DNA of 64,000 nucleotides from Pontivivens nitratireducens (GTDB taxonomy: Bacteria; Pseudomonadota; Alphaproteobacteria; Rhodobacterales; Rhodobacteraceae): the NCBI RefSeq assembly GCF_014235845.1, contig NZ_JACJUQ010000004.1, positions 216,171-280,170 on the forward strand. The letters run 5' to 3'. Of the stretch, positions 55,283 to 63,952 are shown in pieces. The position numbers were made by a program, and so were the translations under genes. The notes under the pieces are model-generated. The model saw nothing but the letters and a program-made list of their open reading frames with translations, was not told where the DNA came from and searched no databases. Each line of letters starts with the position of its first letter. The first letter of the stretch is position 1.

Positions 55283-55777
55283 ATGCGGCTGTCCATTCCT
55301 GTTTTACTGGCAACGTCGATCGCTATATCCGGATGTGCGACGACATCGCCCGGTCTCGCGGTTCAGGCTCCGGCGGCGGCCGGCAAGGGCTCTGCTGTTC
55401 CGGCCACGCGCGCGGCGACGCCGGTCGCACCGATGGCGCCACAGGCCACCCGGGTGGCGACTCCGGTGGCCCCGATCTCCACGCAAGCAGCGCCTATGGC
55501 CACGCAAGCCGCCCCCGTGGCAACCCAGGCAGCGCCGATGGCGGTACAGGCGGCGCCGATAGCCACGCAGGCTGCGCCCATGGCTGTTCCCGTTCCGGCG
55601 GCGACCGGCATCAACTTCGGCAATGACAGCGGCAGCTATCCGTTCGACGGTGAGTGCGACGACCCCCGCTTTCGTGGGGCGGGCATGGCGGTCGCGGCAA
55701 GCCTGTCATCCTCCAACAGGTTTCGCGATGCCTCCGACTGCCAAACCCTGTTCAACGCCGGTCTGATATTCCTGTAG
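55283..55777 (+). CDS. Repeat-rich lipoprotein with conserved Cys-containing C-terminal module
   Basis: 164 residues. A lipoprotein signal ends in lipobox AISGC (Cys18). Residues about 25-105 are Ala/Pro/Thr-rich and disordered, with six copies of a heptad like AAPMATQ at 62-103. The C-terminal 50 residues form a compact module (YPFDGECDDPRFRGAG, then RDASDCQTLFNAGLI) with two cysteines (C125, C153) likely paired. Similar short modules occur in Rhodobacterales, in my recollection, without assigned function. Outer- or inner-membrane-anchored periplasmic protein is inferred. The ATG has GAGAGGAAACGAA upstream. Confidence 0.75.
   Translation: MRLSIPVLLATSIAISGCATTSPGLAVQAPAAAGKGSAVPATRAATPVAPMAPQATRVATPVAPISTQAAPMATQAAPVATQAAPMAVQAAPIATQAAPMAVPVPAATGINFGNDSGSYPFDGECDDPRFRGAGMAVAASLSSSNRFRDASDCQTLFNAGLIFL
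55466..55591 (+). repeat. 21-bp tandem repeat coding for heptad AAP[MVI]A[TV]Q
   Basis: Six imperfect 21-bp units in frame inside the lipoprotein gene. Codons vary, so this is a length-variable low-complexity linker rather than a recent slippage array. Confidence 0.8.
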
Positions 55778-55791
55778 GTCCGAAACGACGG

Positions 55792-56226
55792 TCAGACGGG
55801 TCGCAAGGCCTCATGCAGGGCGATCCCCGCCGCAACCCCGACATTCAGCGAGCGCCCGCCGCCCGGCATCGCGATCCGCACACCGGCATCGCAGCGGGCG
55901 GCGACGGCATCGGGCACGCCTGCGGATTCGCGCCCAACCATCAACGTGTCCTCCGCCTCGAATGCGAACCCGTGCAAGGGGACGCTGGAACCGGTGGTCA
56001 GCAGGATCAGACGCCCCGGCACCGTGGGGCGAAACGCGGCCCACGAATCGTGGCGGCGATAGCCCCCCTCGGGCATGTAATCCATCGCCGCGCGCCGCAA
56101 AGCCTTGTCCGACAGGGGGAAACCGCACGGCTCGATCACGTCCAGTCCGGTGCCGAAGCAGGCACAGATGCGGATCATCGCGCCCAGATTTGCCGCGATG
56201 TCAGGCTCGAATACCGCAAGTCGCAT
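55792..56226 (-). CDS. trmL: tRNA (cytidine(34)-2'-O)-methyltransferase TrmL
   Basis: A 144-residue SPOUT 2'-O-methyltransferase that modifies the wobble base of tRNA-Leu. MRLAVFEPDIAANLGAMIRI is the N-terminal block, DTLMVGRESAGVP is motif 2 and MPGGGRSLNVGVAAGIALHEAL (ends given) motif 3 of the knot. ATG at 56226 has GGGAGG 8 nt upstream. Divergent from petA. Confidence 0.93.
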   Translation of the reverse strand: MRLAVFEPDIAANLGAMIRICACFGTGLDVIEPCGFPLSDKALRRAAMDYMPEGGYRRHDSWAAFRPTVPGRLILLTTGSSVPLHGFAFEAEDTLMVGRESAGVPDAVAARCDAGVRIAMPGGGRSLNVGVAAGIALHEALRPV

Positions 56227-56413
56227 AGTGACAGACCTCCCTGCGTGGCGCGGATGCATCGCTTGCGCACCATGCGGCGCACTGTCTGCTGGACCGACAC
56301 GCGCGCACGGTGTAGGTGAAACCCAGATCGCCGCACTTTGCCGCGATATCGGAAGATGACGTTGGCCCCGCGCCATTGCAAGGGGCCGAAACCGAAGAGG
56401 GGAGATGCGTACC

Positions 56414-56980
56414 GTGTCCCAGACCGCAGAAGAACCAAGCCGCCGCGACTTTCTTTACGTGGCCACTGCCGGCGCAGGGGCCGTTGCCGCCGGCGCCGCC
56501 GTGTGGCCACTGGTCAATCAGATGAATCCGTCCGCCGATGTACAGGCGATGGCGTCCATCCCGGTTGACGTGTCAGGCTTAACCGAGGGCACGCAGCTGA
56601 CCGTGCTGTTCCTGGGCAAGCCGGTGTTCATTCGCCGCCGCACGCAGGAGGAGATCGAGGACGCTCGCCAGGTGTCGCTCGACGATCTCAAGGATCCGGA
56701 ATCACGCAACCCCAACAGCCCCGGCGGTGTGGACAGCCCCGCCACGGACGAAAACCGCACCTTGGGCGAATCCGGTGAATGGCTGGTGATGCAGGGCGTG
56801 TGCACCCATCTGGGCTGCGTGCCGCTGGGCGATGGCGCCGGCGATTTCGGTGGCTGGTTCTGCCCGTGCCACGGTTCGCACTATGATACGGCAGGCCGTA
56901 TCCGCCGCGGGCCTGCGCCTCAGAACCTTCACGTCCCGGTCGCGGAGTTCATCTCCGATACCGTCATTCAACTCGGATAA
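56414..56980 (+). CDS. petA: Ubiquinol-cytochrome c reductase Rieske iron-sulfur subunit
   Basis: 188 residues. A Tat-like signal anchor (SRRDFL near 9-14) precedes one membrane helix (to about 33). The [2Fe-2S] ligands are in CTHLGC (130-135) and CPCHGSH (150-156). The insert of about 20 residues near 95-115 ([11 protein letters not shown]) occurs in alphaproteobacterial bc1. GTG at 56414 is preferred, since GAGGGGAG then lies 9 nt upstream. The ATG at 56405 directly abuts it. First gene of petABC, after petP-petR by 5 kb. Confidence 0.95.
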   Translation: MSQTAEEPSRRDFLYVATAGAGAVAAGAAVWPLVNQMNPSADVQAMASIPVDVSGLTEGTQLTVLFLGKPVFIRRRTQEEIEDARQVSLDDLKDPESRNPNSPGGVDSPATDENRTLGESGEWLVMQGVCTHLGCVPLGDGAGDFGGWFCPCHGSHYDTAGRIRRGPAPQNLHVPVAEFISDTVIQLG

Positions 56981-56992
56981 GGGAGCATACCG

Positions 56993-58318
56993 ATGGGTGG
57001 CATTCCCCACGACCATTACGAGCCGAATTCCGGTGGAGAGAAGTGGCTGCACAAGCGTCTCCCCGTTGTCGGCCTTCTCTACGACACATTGATGATTCCC
57101 ACGCCCAAGAACCTGAACTGGATGTGGATCTGGGGCATCGTTCTGGTCTTCACGCTGGTCATGCAAATCGCCACAGGCGTCGTGCTGGTCATGCACTACA
57201 CACCGCATGTCGATCTGGCGTTCACCTCGGTCGAGCACATCATGCGCAACGTGAACGGGGGCTGGGCGATCCGCTACGTCCACGCGAACGGCGCGTCGCT
57301 GTTCTTCATCGCCGTCTATGCACACATCTTCCGCAACCTGTACTACGGCTCGTACAAGGCCCCGCGTGAGGTTACGTGGCTGATCGGTGTCATCATGCTG
57401 ATCGTGATGATGGCAACCGTGTTTATGGGCTACGTCCTGCCCTGGGGTCAGATGTCCTTCTGGGGTGCGACCGTGATCACCGGCCTGTTCGGCGCGATCC
57501 CCTATGTCGGAGAGCCGATCCAGACATTGCTGCTGGGTGGCCCCGCGGTGGACAATGCCACACTGAACCGCTTCTTCTCGCTGCACTATCTGATGCCGTT
57601 CCTGCTGCTGGGCCTGACGCTGGTCCACATCTGGGCGTTCCACACCACGGGGAACAACAACCCGACCGGTGTCGAGGTGCGTCGCGACAGCAAGGAGGTC
57701 GCCCAGAAGGACACCCTGCCCTTCTGGCCGTATTTCGTCATCAAGGACCTCTACGCGCTGGCGCTGATCATGACGATCTTCGTGGCCATCGTGGGCTTCA
57801 TGCCGAACTTCCTGGGCCATCCGGACAACTACATCCCGGCGAACCCGCTGGTGACACCGTCCCATATCGTGCCGGAATGGTATCTGCTGCCGTTCTACGC
57901 GATGTTGCGGGCGATCACCTTCTCGATTTCGATCCCGTTCACGGATGTGGTTCTGATCGACTCGAAGTTCCTGGGCGTGATCGTGATGTTCGCATCGCTG
58001 GCCGTTCTGGCCGTCGTGCCGTGGACCGATACCAGCCGCGTGCGTTCGGGCCGTTATCGCCCGATGTTCAAGTGGTGGTTCATCCTGCTGGTCGTCGATT
58101 TCATCGTCCTGATGTGGGCGGGCGCGATGCCGGCGGAGGCGCCGATCCCGCAAATCTCGCTGATCGGTACGATCTACTGGTTCGCCTATTTCCTGGTGAT
58201 TCTGCCGCTTCTGGGTCTCTTTGAAGAGCCCACGCAGCAGCCCGTTACCATCGAGGAAGATTTCGACGCGAAACATCCCGCCACCAGTGCCGAAGCTGGC
58301 ACCGTTCCGGCGGAATGA
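56993..58318 (+). CDS. petB: Cytochrome b of the bc1 complex
   Basis: A 441-residue eight-helix membrane protein holding hemes bL and bH and both quinone sites. The Qo motif PEWY is present ([14 protein letters not shown]), as are heme-ligand helices with [17 protein letters not shown] and [20 protein letters not shown]. The C-terminal 20 residues are hydrophilic. AAGGGAGC lies 6 nt before ATG. 12 nt from petA. Confidence 0.97.
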   Translation: MGGIPHDHYEPNSGGEKWLHKRLPVVGLLYDTLMIPTPKNLNWMWIWGIVLVFTLVMQIATGVVLVMHYTPHVDLAFTSVEHIMRNVNGGWAIRYVHANGASLFFIAVYAHIFRNLYYGSYKAPREVTWLIGVIMLIVMMATVFMGYVLPWGQMSFWGATVITGLFGAIPYVGEPIQTLLLGGPAVDNATLNRFFSLHYLMPFLLLGLTLVHIWAFHTTGNNNPTGVEVRRDSKEVAQKDTLPFWPYFVIKDLYALALIMTIFVAIVGFMPNFLGHPDNYIPANPLVTPSHIVPEWYLLPFYAMLRAITFSISIPFTDVVLIDSKFLGVIVMFASLAVLAVVPWTDTSRVRSGRYRPMFKWWFILLVVDFIVLMWAGAMPAEAPIPQISLIGTIYWFAYFLVILPLLGLFEEPTQQPVTIEEDFDAKHPATSAEAGTVPAE

Positions 58319-58341
58319 CAGGCGAAGGGAAAGACAAGCAA

Positions 58342-59136
58342 ATGAAAAAACTACTCCTTTCGGCCCTCGCGGCGCTGACCCTGACCACCGGTGGCGTCTT
58401 CGCTGCCGAGGAAGAGGCCCATATCACCGACTATGCGTTCCCTTTCGAGGGGCCGTTCGGTCGCTATGATACCGCACAGCTTCAGCGCGGTCTGGCGATC
58501 TACAATTCGATCTGTTCGTCGTGTCACGGCATGGAACTGGTCTATTTTCGCAACCTGACGGAACCGACCGGTCCCAACATGCCTGCGGATATGATCACCG
58601 AGCTGGCCAGCAACTACTACGTTCCCGACGACGGGTTGGAGGCGATGGTCGGTGATGAACGTCCCGCGACCCTGTCCGACACGTTCCCGGGCTCGCAGCT
58701 TGCCGGTGCACCGGACATGTCTCTCTTGGCGAAGGCGCGCGCGGGCTTCCACGGGCCCTACGGCACAGGCATCAGTCCGCTGATCAACGGCATCGGCGGG
58801 CCGGAATACATCGCGTCGATCCTGACCGGTTACACTGGTGAGGAAAAGGTCGAGGCCGGCATCACCTTCTACGGCAACACCGCCTTTCCGGGTGGCTGGA
58901 TCGCGATGGCGCCCCCGCTTTATGGGGACGACATCGAACATGCCGACCATGCCCCTACCGATCTGGAGAGCGAGGCGAAGGACGTCGCGGCGTTCCTGAT
59001 GTGGGCCGCAGAACCGAAACTGAACCAGCGCAAGGCGTTCGGCCTGACCGCGGTCCTGTTCCTCGGCCTGCTGACGGTTCTGCTGTACCTGACCAACAAG
59101 AAGCTCTGGTACAATGTGAAACACCGCACGGAGTGA
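58342..59136 (+). CDS. petC: Cytochrome c1
   Basis: 264 residues. Signal peptide about 1-21, heme c motif CSSCH (58-62) and the axial Met in GGWIAMAPPLYGDD. A C-terminal anchor helix (AVLFLGLLTVLLYL) ends before NKKLWYNVKHR. ATG at 58342 follows AAGGGAAAG by 9 nt. An in-frame ATG at 58315 overlaps petB and lacks a signal peptide at its start. Last gene of the operon. Confidence 0.96.
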   Translation: MKKLLLSALAALTLTTGGVFAAEEEAHITDYAFPFEGPFGRYDTAQLQRGLAIYNSICSSCHGMELVYFRNLTEPTGPNMPADMITELASNYYVPDDGLEAMVGDERPATLSDTFPGSQLAGAPDMSLLAKARAGFHGPYGTGISPLINGIGGPEYIASILTGYTGEEKVEAGITFYGNTAFPGGWIAMAPPLYGDDIEHADHAPTDLESEAKDVAAFLMWAAEPKLNQRKAFGLTAVLFLGLLTVLLYLTNKKLWYNVKHRTE

Positions 59137-59156
59137 TCCACGCGGCAAAGTTGCGA

Positions 59157-59185
59157 AAGGCCGGGGCATGTCCCCGGCCTTTTTC
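59157..59185 (+). terminator. Terminator of petABC
   Basis: Seen: AAAGGCCGGGG / CCCCGGCCTTT, an 11-bp perfect stem with a 5-nt loop, followed by T and TTCG. It lies 20 nt after the petC stop and faces the end of thiQ. Confidence 0.9.
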
Positions 59186-59187
59186 GT

Positions 59188-59883
59188 TCACAATCCCAGA
59201 TATTCCGCGACGGCGGGCGGCGGCTCTGCGAAAAACTCGGTCACTGTCAGGGGCGGGTGCGCCTGCCCTTCCTCCACGAACATCACATGATCCGCGATGG
59301 TGCGGGCATCCTCCGGCTCATGCGTGACCATCAAAACGGTCAGGTTCCGTTCGATCGCAACGGATTGCACCAGCAACAGCATCTCACGACGCAGACCGGG
59401 GCCAAGCGCGCCGAACGCTTCATCCAGCAGCAATACAGGCCTGTCGCGCAGCAGGGCGCGAGCCAGGGCCACGCGCTGTTGCTGGCCACCTGACAGGGCG
59501 GCGGGTTTGCGACCCTGCAATCCGTCAAGCCCCGTGCGGTGCAGCGCATCGCGCACTTGCGCGGCCTGATCCGTGGACAGTCGCAGGTCGGGCCGCAGAC
59601 CCAACGATACGTTGTCGGTCACGCTCAGATGCGCGAACAGATTGTGATCCTGAAACAGAACGCTGACCGGTCGCCGGGCTGACACGACATGCGTGATATC
59701 GCGCCCATCTACACTTAGCCGGCCCTGTACCACCGGCAGGAACCCGGCCAGCGCCAGCAACAACGTGGATTTCCCCGAGCCTGAGGGCCCGACCACAGCG
59801 CAGATGCCCGGCCCCTCCACCGTCAGGTCCGCGCGGACATCGAATGCGCCATTCCGCAGCACTGCGCCTTCAAATCGGATCAT
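59188..59883 (-). CDS. thiQ: Thiamine ABC transporter ATPase ThiQ
   Basis: 231 residues. Walker A GPSGSGKST, LSGGQQQRVALARAL signature and LLLDEAFGALGP Walker B are intact. ATG at 59883 overlaps thiP by 14 nt. An upstream extension reads the end of thiP and is rejected. Confidence 0.93.
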   Translation of the reverse strand: MIRFEGAVLRNGAFDVRADLTVEGPGICAVVGPSGSGKSTLLLALAGFLPVVQGRLSVDGRDITHVVSARRPVSVLFQDHNLFAHLSVTDNVSLGLRPDLRLSTDQAAQVRDALHRTGLDGLQGRKPAALSGGQQQRVALARALLRDRPVLLLDEAFGALGPGLRREMLLLVQSVAIERNLTVLMVTHEPEDARTIADHVMFVEEGQAHPPLTVTEFFAEPPPAVAEYLGL

Positions 59884-61420
59884 TCGACTTTCCCATCCTG
59901 TCGATCGCGGCAAACAGGCCAAAGCTGAGGATCAGCAACAGCAAGGCGGCGCCGGCTGCGGTCTCCATCCTGTAGGCCCCCATCAGTTGATACATGACCA
60001 AGGGCAAGGTCGCCGTGCTGGTGGAGCCGAACAGCGCGATCACACCCAGATCGCCCATAGACAAGGCCGCCGCCAGACCCGCCGCGAACGCGACGGGCCC
60101 ACGCATATGGGGCAACAGGACGTGTCGCAGCCGCGTCGCACCGGTCAGACCCAGCATATCGGCCAGCCTGCCATCCGTCCTCTCCGCCAGGGCGACCGCC
60201 GGAACGAAGGACCGCAGCGCGAACGGCAGCGCCATCAGCGCATTGATCACCACGACCATCGGCAGAGCGATTGCGAACGGATCGACATGCCCCCGCAGCA
60301 GAATGAACCACCCGGTTGCCAGCACGAATGGCGATATCGCCAGCACAATCAGGATCGCCCCCTCGCACAGACGGGCGAGCAGCGGCCTGAATATCGCGAG
60401 CCGAACCAGCCCGACCGCAATGGCCAGCCCGACCGTGACGGACAGAGCCGCCGAAGTGATCGCCACGAGGATCGAGCGGATCGCCGCCTCGACCACCGAT
60501 GCGGGCAAATCCGTCAAGGCAGGCGCACCGCGCAGGATGACGACCCCGACGGGGGCCGCCAGAAACATCCCGGCCGCCCCGATGATCGTGTAGTCCAGAT
60601 ACAGCCCGTCGCGCGCGCCCGCTGCCTCCGCTCGGATCATGCCGGCGCGCGCCTCACCTGGGGTGCCCGTCAGCATCGCGACCCCCGCCACCAGCAGACA
60701 TAGCAACGTCTGGATCGCGGCCAGCATACCGGCCCGCGTCAGATCGAAGTCGAAGCGGATCGCCTGATATATCGCCAGCTCGACCGTCGTCGCCTTCGGC
60801 CCGCCGCCCAGGGTCAGGGCGATGGCGAAACTCGTGATGCATAGCAGAAACACCAGCAGCCCAGCCCCCGGCAGGACCGTGCGCAGCATCGGCAACTCGA
60901 TCAGGCGGAATCGCACATATGGGCTGAATCCAAGTTGATGGCCAAGGCGGAAATGCTCCGCCGGGATGCTCGCCCATCCTTGCAGCAACAGCCGTGTTAC
61001 CAGCGGTATGTTGAAAAAGAGATGCGCCAGCACAACCCCGGTAAGACCATAGATATTCAGTCGAGGGGCGCCCAGAACTTCCAGAAAGCTGGAAAGCGCC
61101 CCATTGCGGCCCCAGATCGCCAACAGCCCCAGCACCGCGACCAGAACGGGCAGCAGGAAGGGTGCCCCCAACGCCGTCACCACGGCATCGCGACCGGGAA
61201 ACCTGCGGCGCGCCAGCGCCCGTGCCAGGGGCACCGCGATCACGACGGACCCCACGGCAGACAGGCCCGCCTGAACCAATGTGAAGCGGATCGCTGCCAG
61301 ATCGGCGGGGGACAGCGCGAATGCGCCCCCCGATATATCGATCAACGCCACAATCGCGGCCCCGCATCCCAGCAGGATCAACACCGCAATCGTCAGCCCC
61401 AGCCATCCCGTCAGCTTCAC
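59870..61420 (-). CDS. thiP: Thiamine ABC transporter permease ThiP
   Basis: A 516-residue fused permease with two ABC-permease domains and about twelve helices; the two EAA-like loops are around GWASIPAEHFRLGHQLG and GRLADMLGLTGATRLRHV. GTG at 61420 overlaps the thiB TGA (GTGA), better than a start 21 nt upstream. Imports thiamine and its phosphates with ThiB and ThiQ. Confidence 0.93.
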   Translation of the reverse strand: MKLTGWLGLTIAVLILLGCGAAIVALIDISGGAFALSPADLAAIRFTLVQAGLSAVGSVVIAVPLARALARRRFPGRDAVVTALGAPFLLPVLVAVLGLLAIWGRNGALSSFLEVLGAPRLNIYGLTGVVLAHLFFNIPLVTRLLLQGWASIPAEHFRLGHQLGFSPYVRFRLIELPMLRTVLPGAGLLVFLLCITSFAIALTLGGGPKATTVELAIYQAIRFDFDLTRAGMLAAIQTLLCLLVAGVAMLTGTPGEARAGMIRAEAAGARDGLYLDYTIIGAAGMFLAAPVGVVILRGAPALTDLPASVVEAAIRSILVAITSAALSVTVGLAIAVGLVRLAIFRPLLARLCEGAILIVLAISPFVLATGWFILLRGHVDPFAIALPMVVVINALMALPFALRSFVPAVALAERTDGRLADMLGLTGATRLRHVLLPHMRGPVAFAAGLAAALSMGDLGVIALFGSTSTATLPLVMYQLMGAYRMETAAGAALLLLILSFGLFAAIDRMGKSNDPI

Positions 61421-62391
61421 TGGCTCAACGCATCCCGCCACAGGGCCAGCGCCGCATCGCGCCGCTCGGCAGCAAGTTCGGGCGCTTGCAGTAGCGCGAC
61501 TTCAGGCACGTTCAGGGTATCGTATCCGTCCGGCAGATCGGTTTCATAGGCCGGATACATCCACTGCGTTGTCGGCAATTCGGACTGGAAAGCCTGAGAC
61601 GCTATAAACCGCAGAAACTGCGCCGCCAGTTCAGGTTGGTCGCTGCCGGCAAGCGCGGCGGCCACCTCGACCTGAAGGTAGTGCCCCTCATCAAACATCG
61701 CGCTGTCCTTGCCGGCGTCTTCCTCCGCGATCAGGTGATAGGCGGGCGACGTCGTATAGGACAGGACCATATCGGCTTCCCCCTTCAGAAACAGGCCATA
61801 GGCCTCGGACCAGCCGGGGGTGACGGTCACGATATTGTCGGCAAGCCCGCGCCAAATCCGGCCCGCCTCATCCCCGTACAAGGCATCGATCCACATCAGC
61901 AGCCCCAATCCGGGGGTGGAGGATCGCGGGTCCTGAATGACGATGCTGATGTCGGATGCAGCCAGCTCCTCGAACGAGGCTGGGACATTGGCCAGCACAT
62001 CAGACTCGTAAACGAATGCGAAATAGGACCAGTCGAACGGGACGAACACATCGTCCTGCCATGCGACCGGCAAGTCCGGCTGCGTCAGGTCGTCCGGCGC
62101 CGTAGTGAACAATCCTGTTTGTCGCGCAGCCTGAATCAGGTTCGTATCAAGACCCAGTACCACATCTGCATCGGTTCCCGGCCCTTCGAGTTGCAACCGC
62201 GCGACCATAGCGGCCCCGTCACCGGTGCCGACGAATGTCACGTCGCAGTCGCACTCCACCTCGAAGGCCGCTTCGACCAGCGGTCCAGGCCCCCACTCCG
62301 ACGTGAAACTGTCATAGGTATAGACCACAAGCTCCTGCGCGTGTAACGGCAGCGTCGTCAATGTGGCAAGCAATAGCGTTTTCTTGATCAT
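61417..62391 (-). CDS. thiB: Thiamine-binding periplasmic protein ThiB
   Basis: 324 residues with a signal peptide (about 1-18). ELVVYTYDSFTSEWGPGPLV is the TbpA/ThiB start after cleavage. ADVVLGLDTNLIQ and DPRSSTPGLGLLMWI follow in order. Two adjacent Cys (ECDCD) are typical. It is preceded by a TPP riboswitch. Confidence 0.94.
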   Translation of the reverse strand: MIKKTLLLATLTTLPLHAQELVVYTYDSFTSEWGPGPLVEAAFEVECDCDVTFVGTGDGAAMVARLQLEGPGTDADVVLGLDTNLIQAARQTGLFTTAPDDLTQPDLPVAWQDDVFVPFDWSYFAFVYESDVLANVPASFEELAASDISIVIQDPRSSTPGLGLLMWIDALYGDEAGRIWRGLADNIVTVTPGWSEAYGLFLKGEADMVLSYTTSPAYHLIAEEDAGKDSAMFDEGHYLQVEVAAALAGSDQPELAAQFLRFIASQAFQSELPTTQWMYPAYETDLPDGYDTLNVPEVALLQAPELAAERRDAALALWRDALSQ

Positions 62392-62424
62392 GCGAGGTTC
62401 CTTCCATGGCAGATGAAGGAGGGG

Positions 62425-62520
62425 CCTGCGCCACAGCCTTCCCTCCGCCGGTATGATCCGGTTCAGGTTCTACGGGTCTGCGCACGCGCATCTCAGGCCA
62501 TTGACCACCCCGAGGCATCT
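62425..62520 (-). ncRNA. TPP riboswitch (THI element) upstream of thiBPQ
   Basis: Seen on the minus strand: the CTCGGGGTG start, CTGAGAT, ACCCGTAGAACCTGAACCGGATCAT-like core (given by its parts: ACCC, AACCTGA, CCGGATCAT), ACCGGCGGAGGGAAGG end. Thiamine diphosphate binding should reduce thiBPQ expression. The ATG lies 34 nt downstream. Confidence 0.95.
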
Positions 62521-62629
62521 GCAACTGTACGGACCATACACGCGGACGCAATGGCCTATCGCTGCGTTGACTTGAAACGGGCCGCCTCCTACGGTCCCGC
62601 ACTGATATACACAGTACGAAAGCCCGCCG

Positions 62630-63841
62630 ATGAAAGTTCTGTTCGTTCACCAGAATGCACCGGCGCAATTTCGCCATGTGGCGGCACGGCTCGCCGCGAA
62701 CCCGGACAATCAGGTCATCTACATTACCCACAAGGGGAAGCAGGGACTACCCGGTGTGGGTAAGGTCGAATACGAGCCCCACCGCAAACCCGCCAAGGAA
62801 ACCCATCACTATCTGCGCATGACGGAGAATGCGGTGCTGTACGGGCAAGGTGTGGCGCGCAAGGCCGTCGAGTTGAAAAAGTCCGGTTTCGTTCCCGATG
62901 TGATGATCGGCCATCCCGGTTGGGGGGAAACGCTGTTCCTCAAGGATATATTCCCGGACTCTCCCCTGATAAGCTATTGTGAATTCTATTATAATTCGGT
63001 CGGCACGAATATCGACTTCGACCCGGAATATCCCGACGGGGGGGAGATTGCCTTTCGCACCCGGATGCGCAACTCCCACCATCTGATCGCCACCGAAGCC
63101 GCCGATGCCCTGTACGCGCCCACCAACTGGCAACGTCAGCAGTTTCCGAGCGCCTATCGCGATCGGATCGATGTCATTCATGATGGAATTGATTGCACCC
63201 GCGCCTGCCCCAACAGCAACGCCACCTTTACGGTGGACGGCGGCCAGACCTTCAAACCCGGCGATGAAGTGGTAACCTATGTCGCCCGGAATCTGGAGCC
63301 GTATCGCGGATTTCACAGTTTCATGCGCGCCCTGCCACACATCCTCGCCAAACGTCCGAATGCACATGTCGTGATCGTCGGTGCGAACGGCGTCAGCTAT
63401 GGGCGCAATCTGCCTGAGGGCGACAGCTACAAGGATCGTCTGCTCAAAGAGGTCATGCTGCCAAAGGGTCGTGTGCACTTCACAGGTCAACTGCCCTATG
63501 CCCGCTACCTCAACCTGCTTCAGGTCTCGGCCGCGCATGTCTATCTGACCTATCCATTCGTCCTGTCCTGGTCATGTCTCGAAGCATTGGCAGCAGGGTG
63601 CGTGGTCGTCGGCTCTCGCACAAAACCGGTCGAAGAAGTTATTCGGGACGGGGAAAACGGTCTTTTGGTCGATTTCTTCAACCCGGTCGAGATCGCTGAA
63701 CGTGTCACGGACGTGCTCGCCAACAAGGTCGATACCGCAGCCCTGCGCAAGGCCGCGCGCCAGGGGATTCTCGAAAACTACGAGTTGGGGAAATGCCAGG
63801 TGCGCCTGGACGAACTCATCCTGCGTACCGTCGAGAAGTGA
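62630..63841 (+). CDS. Family 4 glycosyltransferase
   Basis: 403 residues of GT-B fold. N-terminal domain starts MKVLFVHQNAPAQFRH, like PF12000 (Gly_trans_4_N) proteins. The C-terminal GT4 core has NLEPYRGFHSFMRALPHIL, HVVIVGANGVSYG, and SWSCLEALAAGCVVVGSRTKPVEEVI with the Glu-rich nucleotide-sugar site. It probably works on exopolysaccharide or cell-envelope glycan. Donor and acceptor unknown. Alone between thiBPQ and the rRNA operon. Confidence 0.88.
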   Translation: MKVLFVHQNAPAQFRHVAARLAANPDNQVIYITHKGKQGLPGVGKVEYEPHRKPAKETHHYLRMTENAVLYGQGVARKAVELKKSGFVPDVMIGHPGWGETLFLKDIFPDSPLISYCEFYYNSVGTNIDFDPEYPDGGEIAFRTRMRNSHHLIATEAADALYAPTNWQRQQFPSAYRDRIDVIHDGIDCTRACPNSNATFTVDGGQTFKPGDEVVTYVARNLEPYRGFHSFMRALPHILAKRPNAHVVIVGANGVSYGRNLPEGDSYKDRLLKEVMLPKGRVHFTGQLPYARYLNLLQVSAAHVYLTYPFVLSWSCLEALAAGCVVVGSRTKPVEEVIRDGENGLLVDFFNPVEIAERVTDVLANKVDTAALRKAARQGILENYELGKCQVRLDELILRTVEK

Positions 63842-63877
63842 TGTAGCGCAGATTACCGCATGAGAGCAGGCCGAACG

Positions 63878-63913
63878 CAAAAGGCACCCTGCGTTGCCGC
63901 AGGGTGCCTTTTG
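63878..63913. terminator. Bidirectional terminator between glycosyltransferase and rRNA operon
   Basis: Seen: CAAAAGGCACCCTGCG (63878-63893) pairing with CGCAGGGTGCCTTTTG (63898-63913) around a TTGC loop. It is symmetric: A run on one flank and T run on the other, so it can act on the glycosyltransferase (plus) and on 5S/rRNA (minus). Confidence 0.9.
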
Positions 63914-63952
63914 AATAGTGAAACATCATAAGAGAGCGGAGGAGGTATTGAC

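Noticed and set aside
55466..55591. Possible CRISPR or other repeat array
   Set aside because: The 21-bp units are in-frame coding heptads with no spacers. No CRISPR array or cas gene was seen in the window.
56702..58276. A 524-codon open frame antisense to petA-petB
   Set aside because: Mirror of highly conserved bc1 genes, no signal or domain, and no ribosome site.
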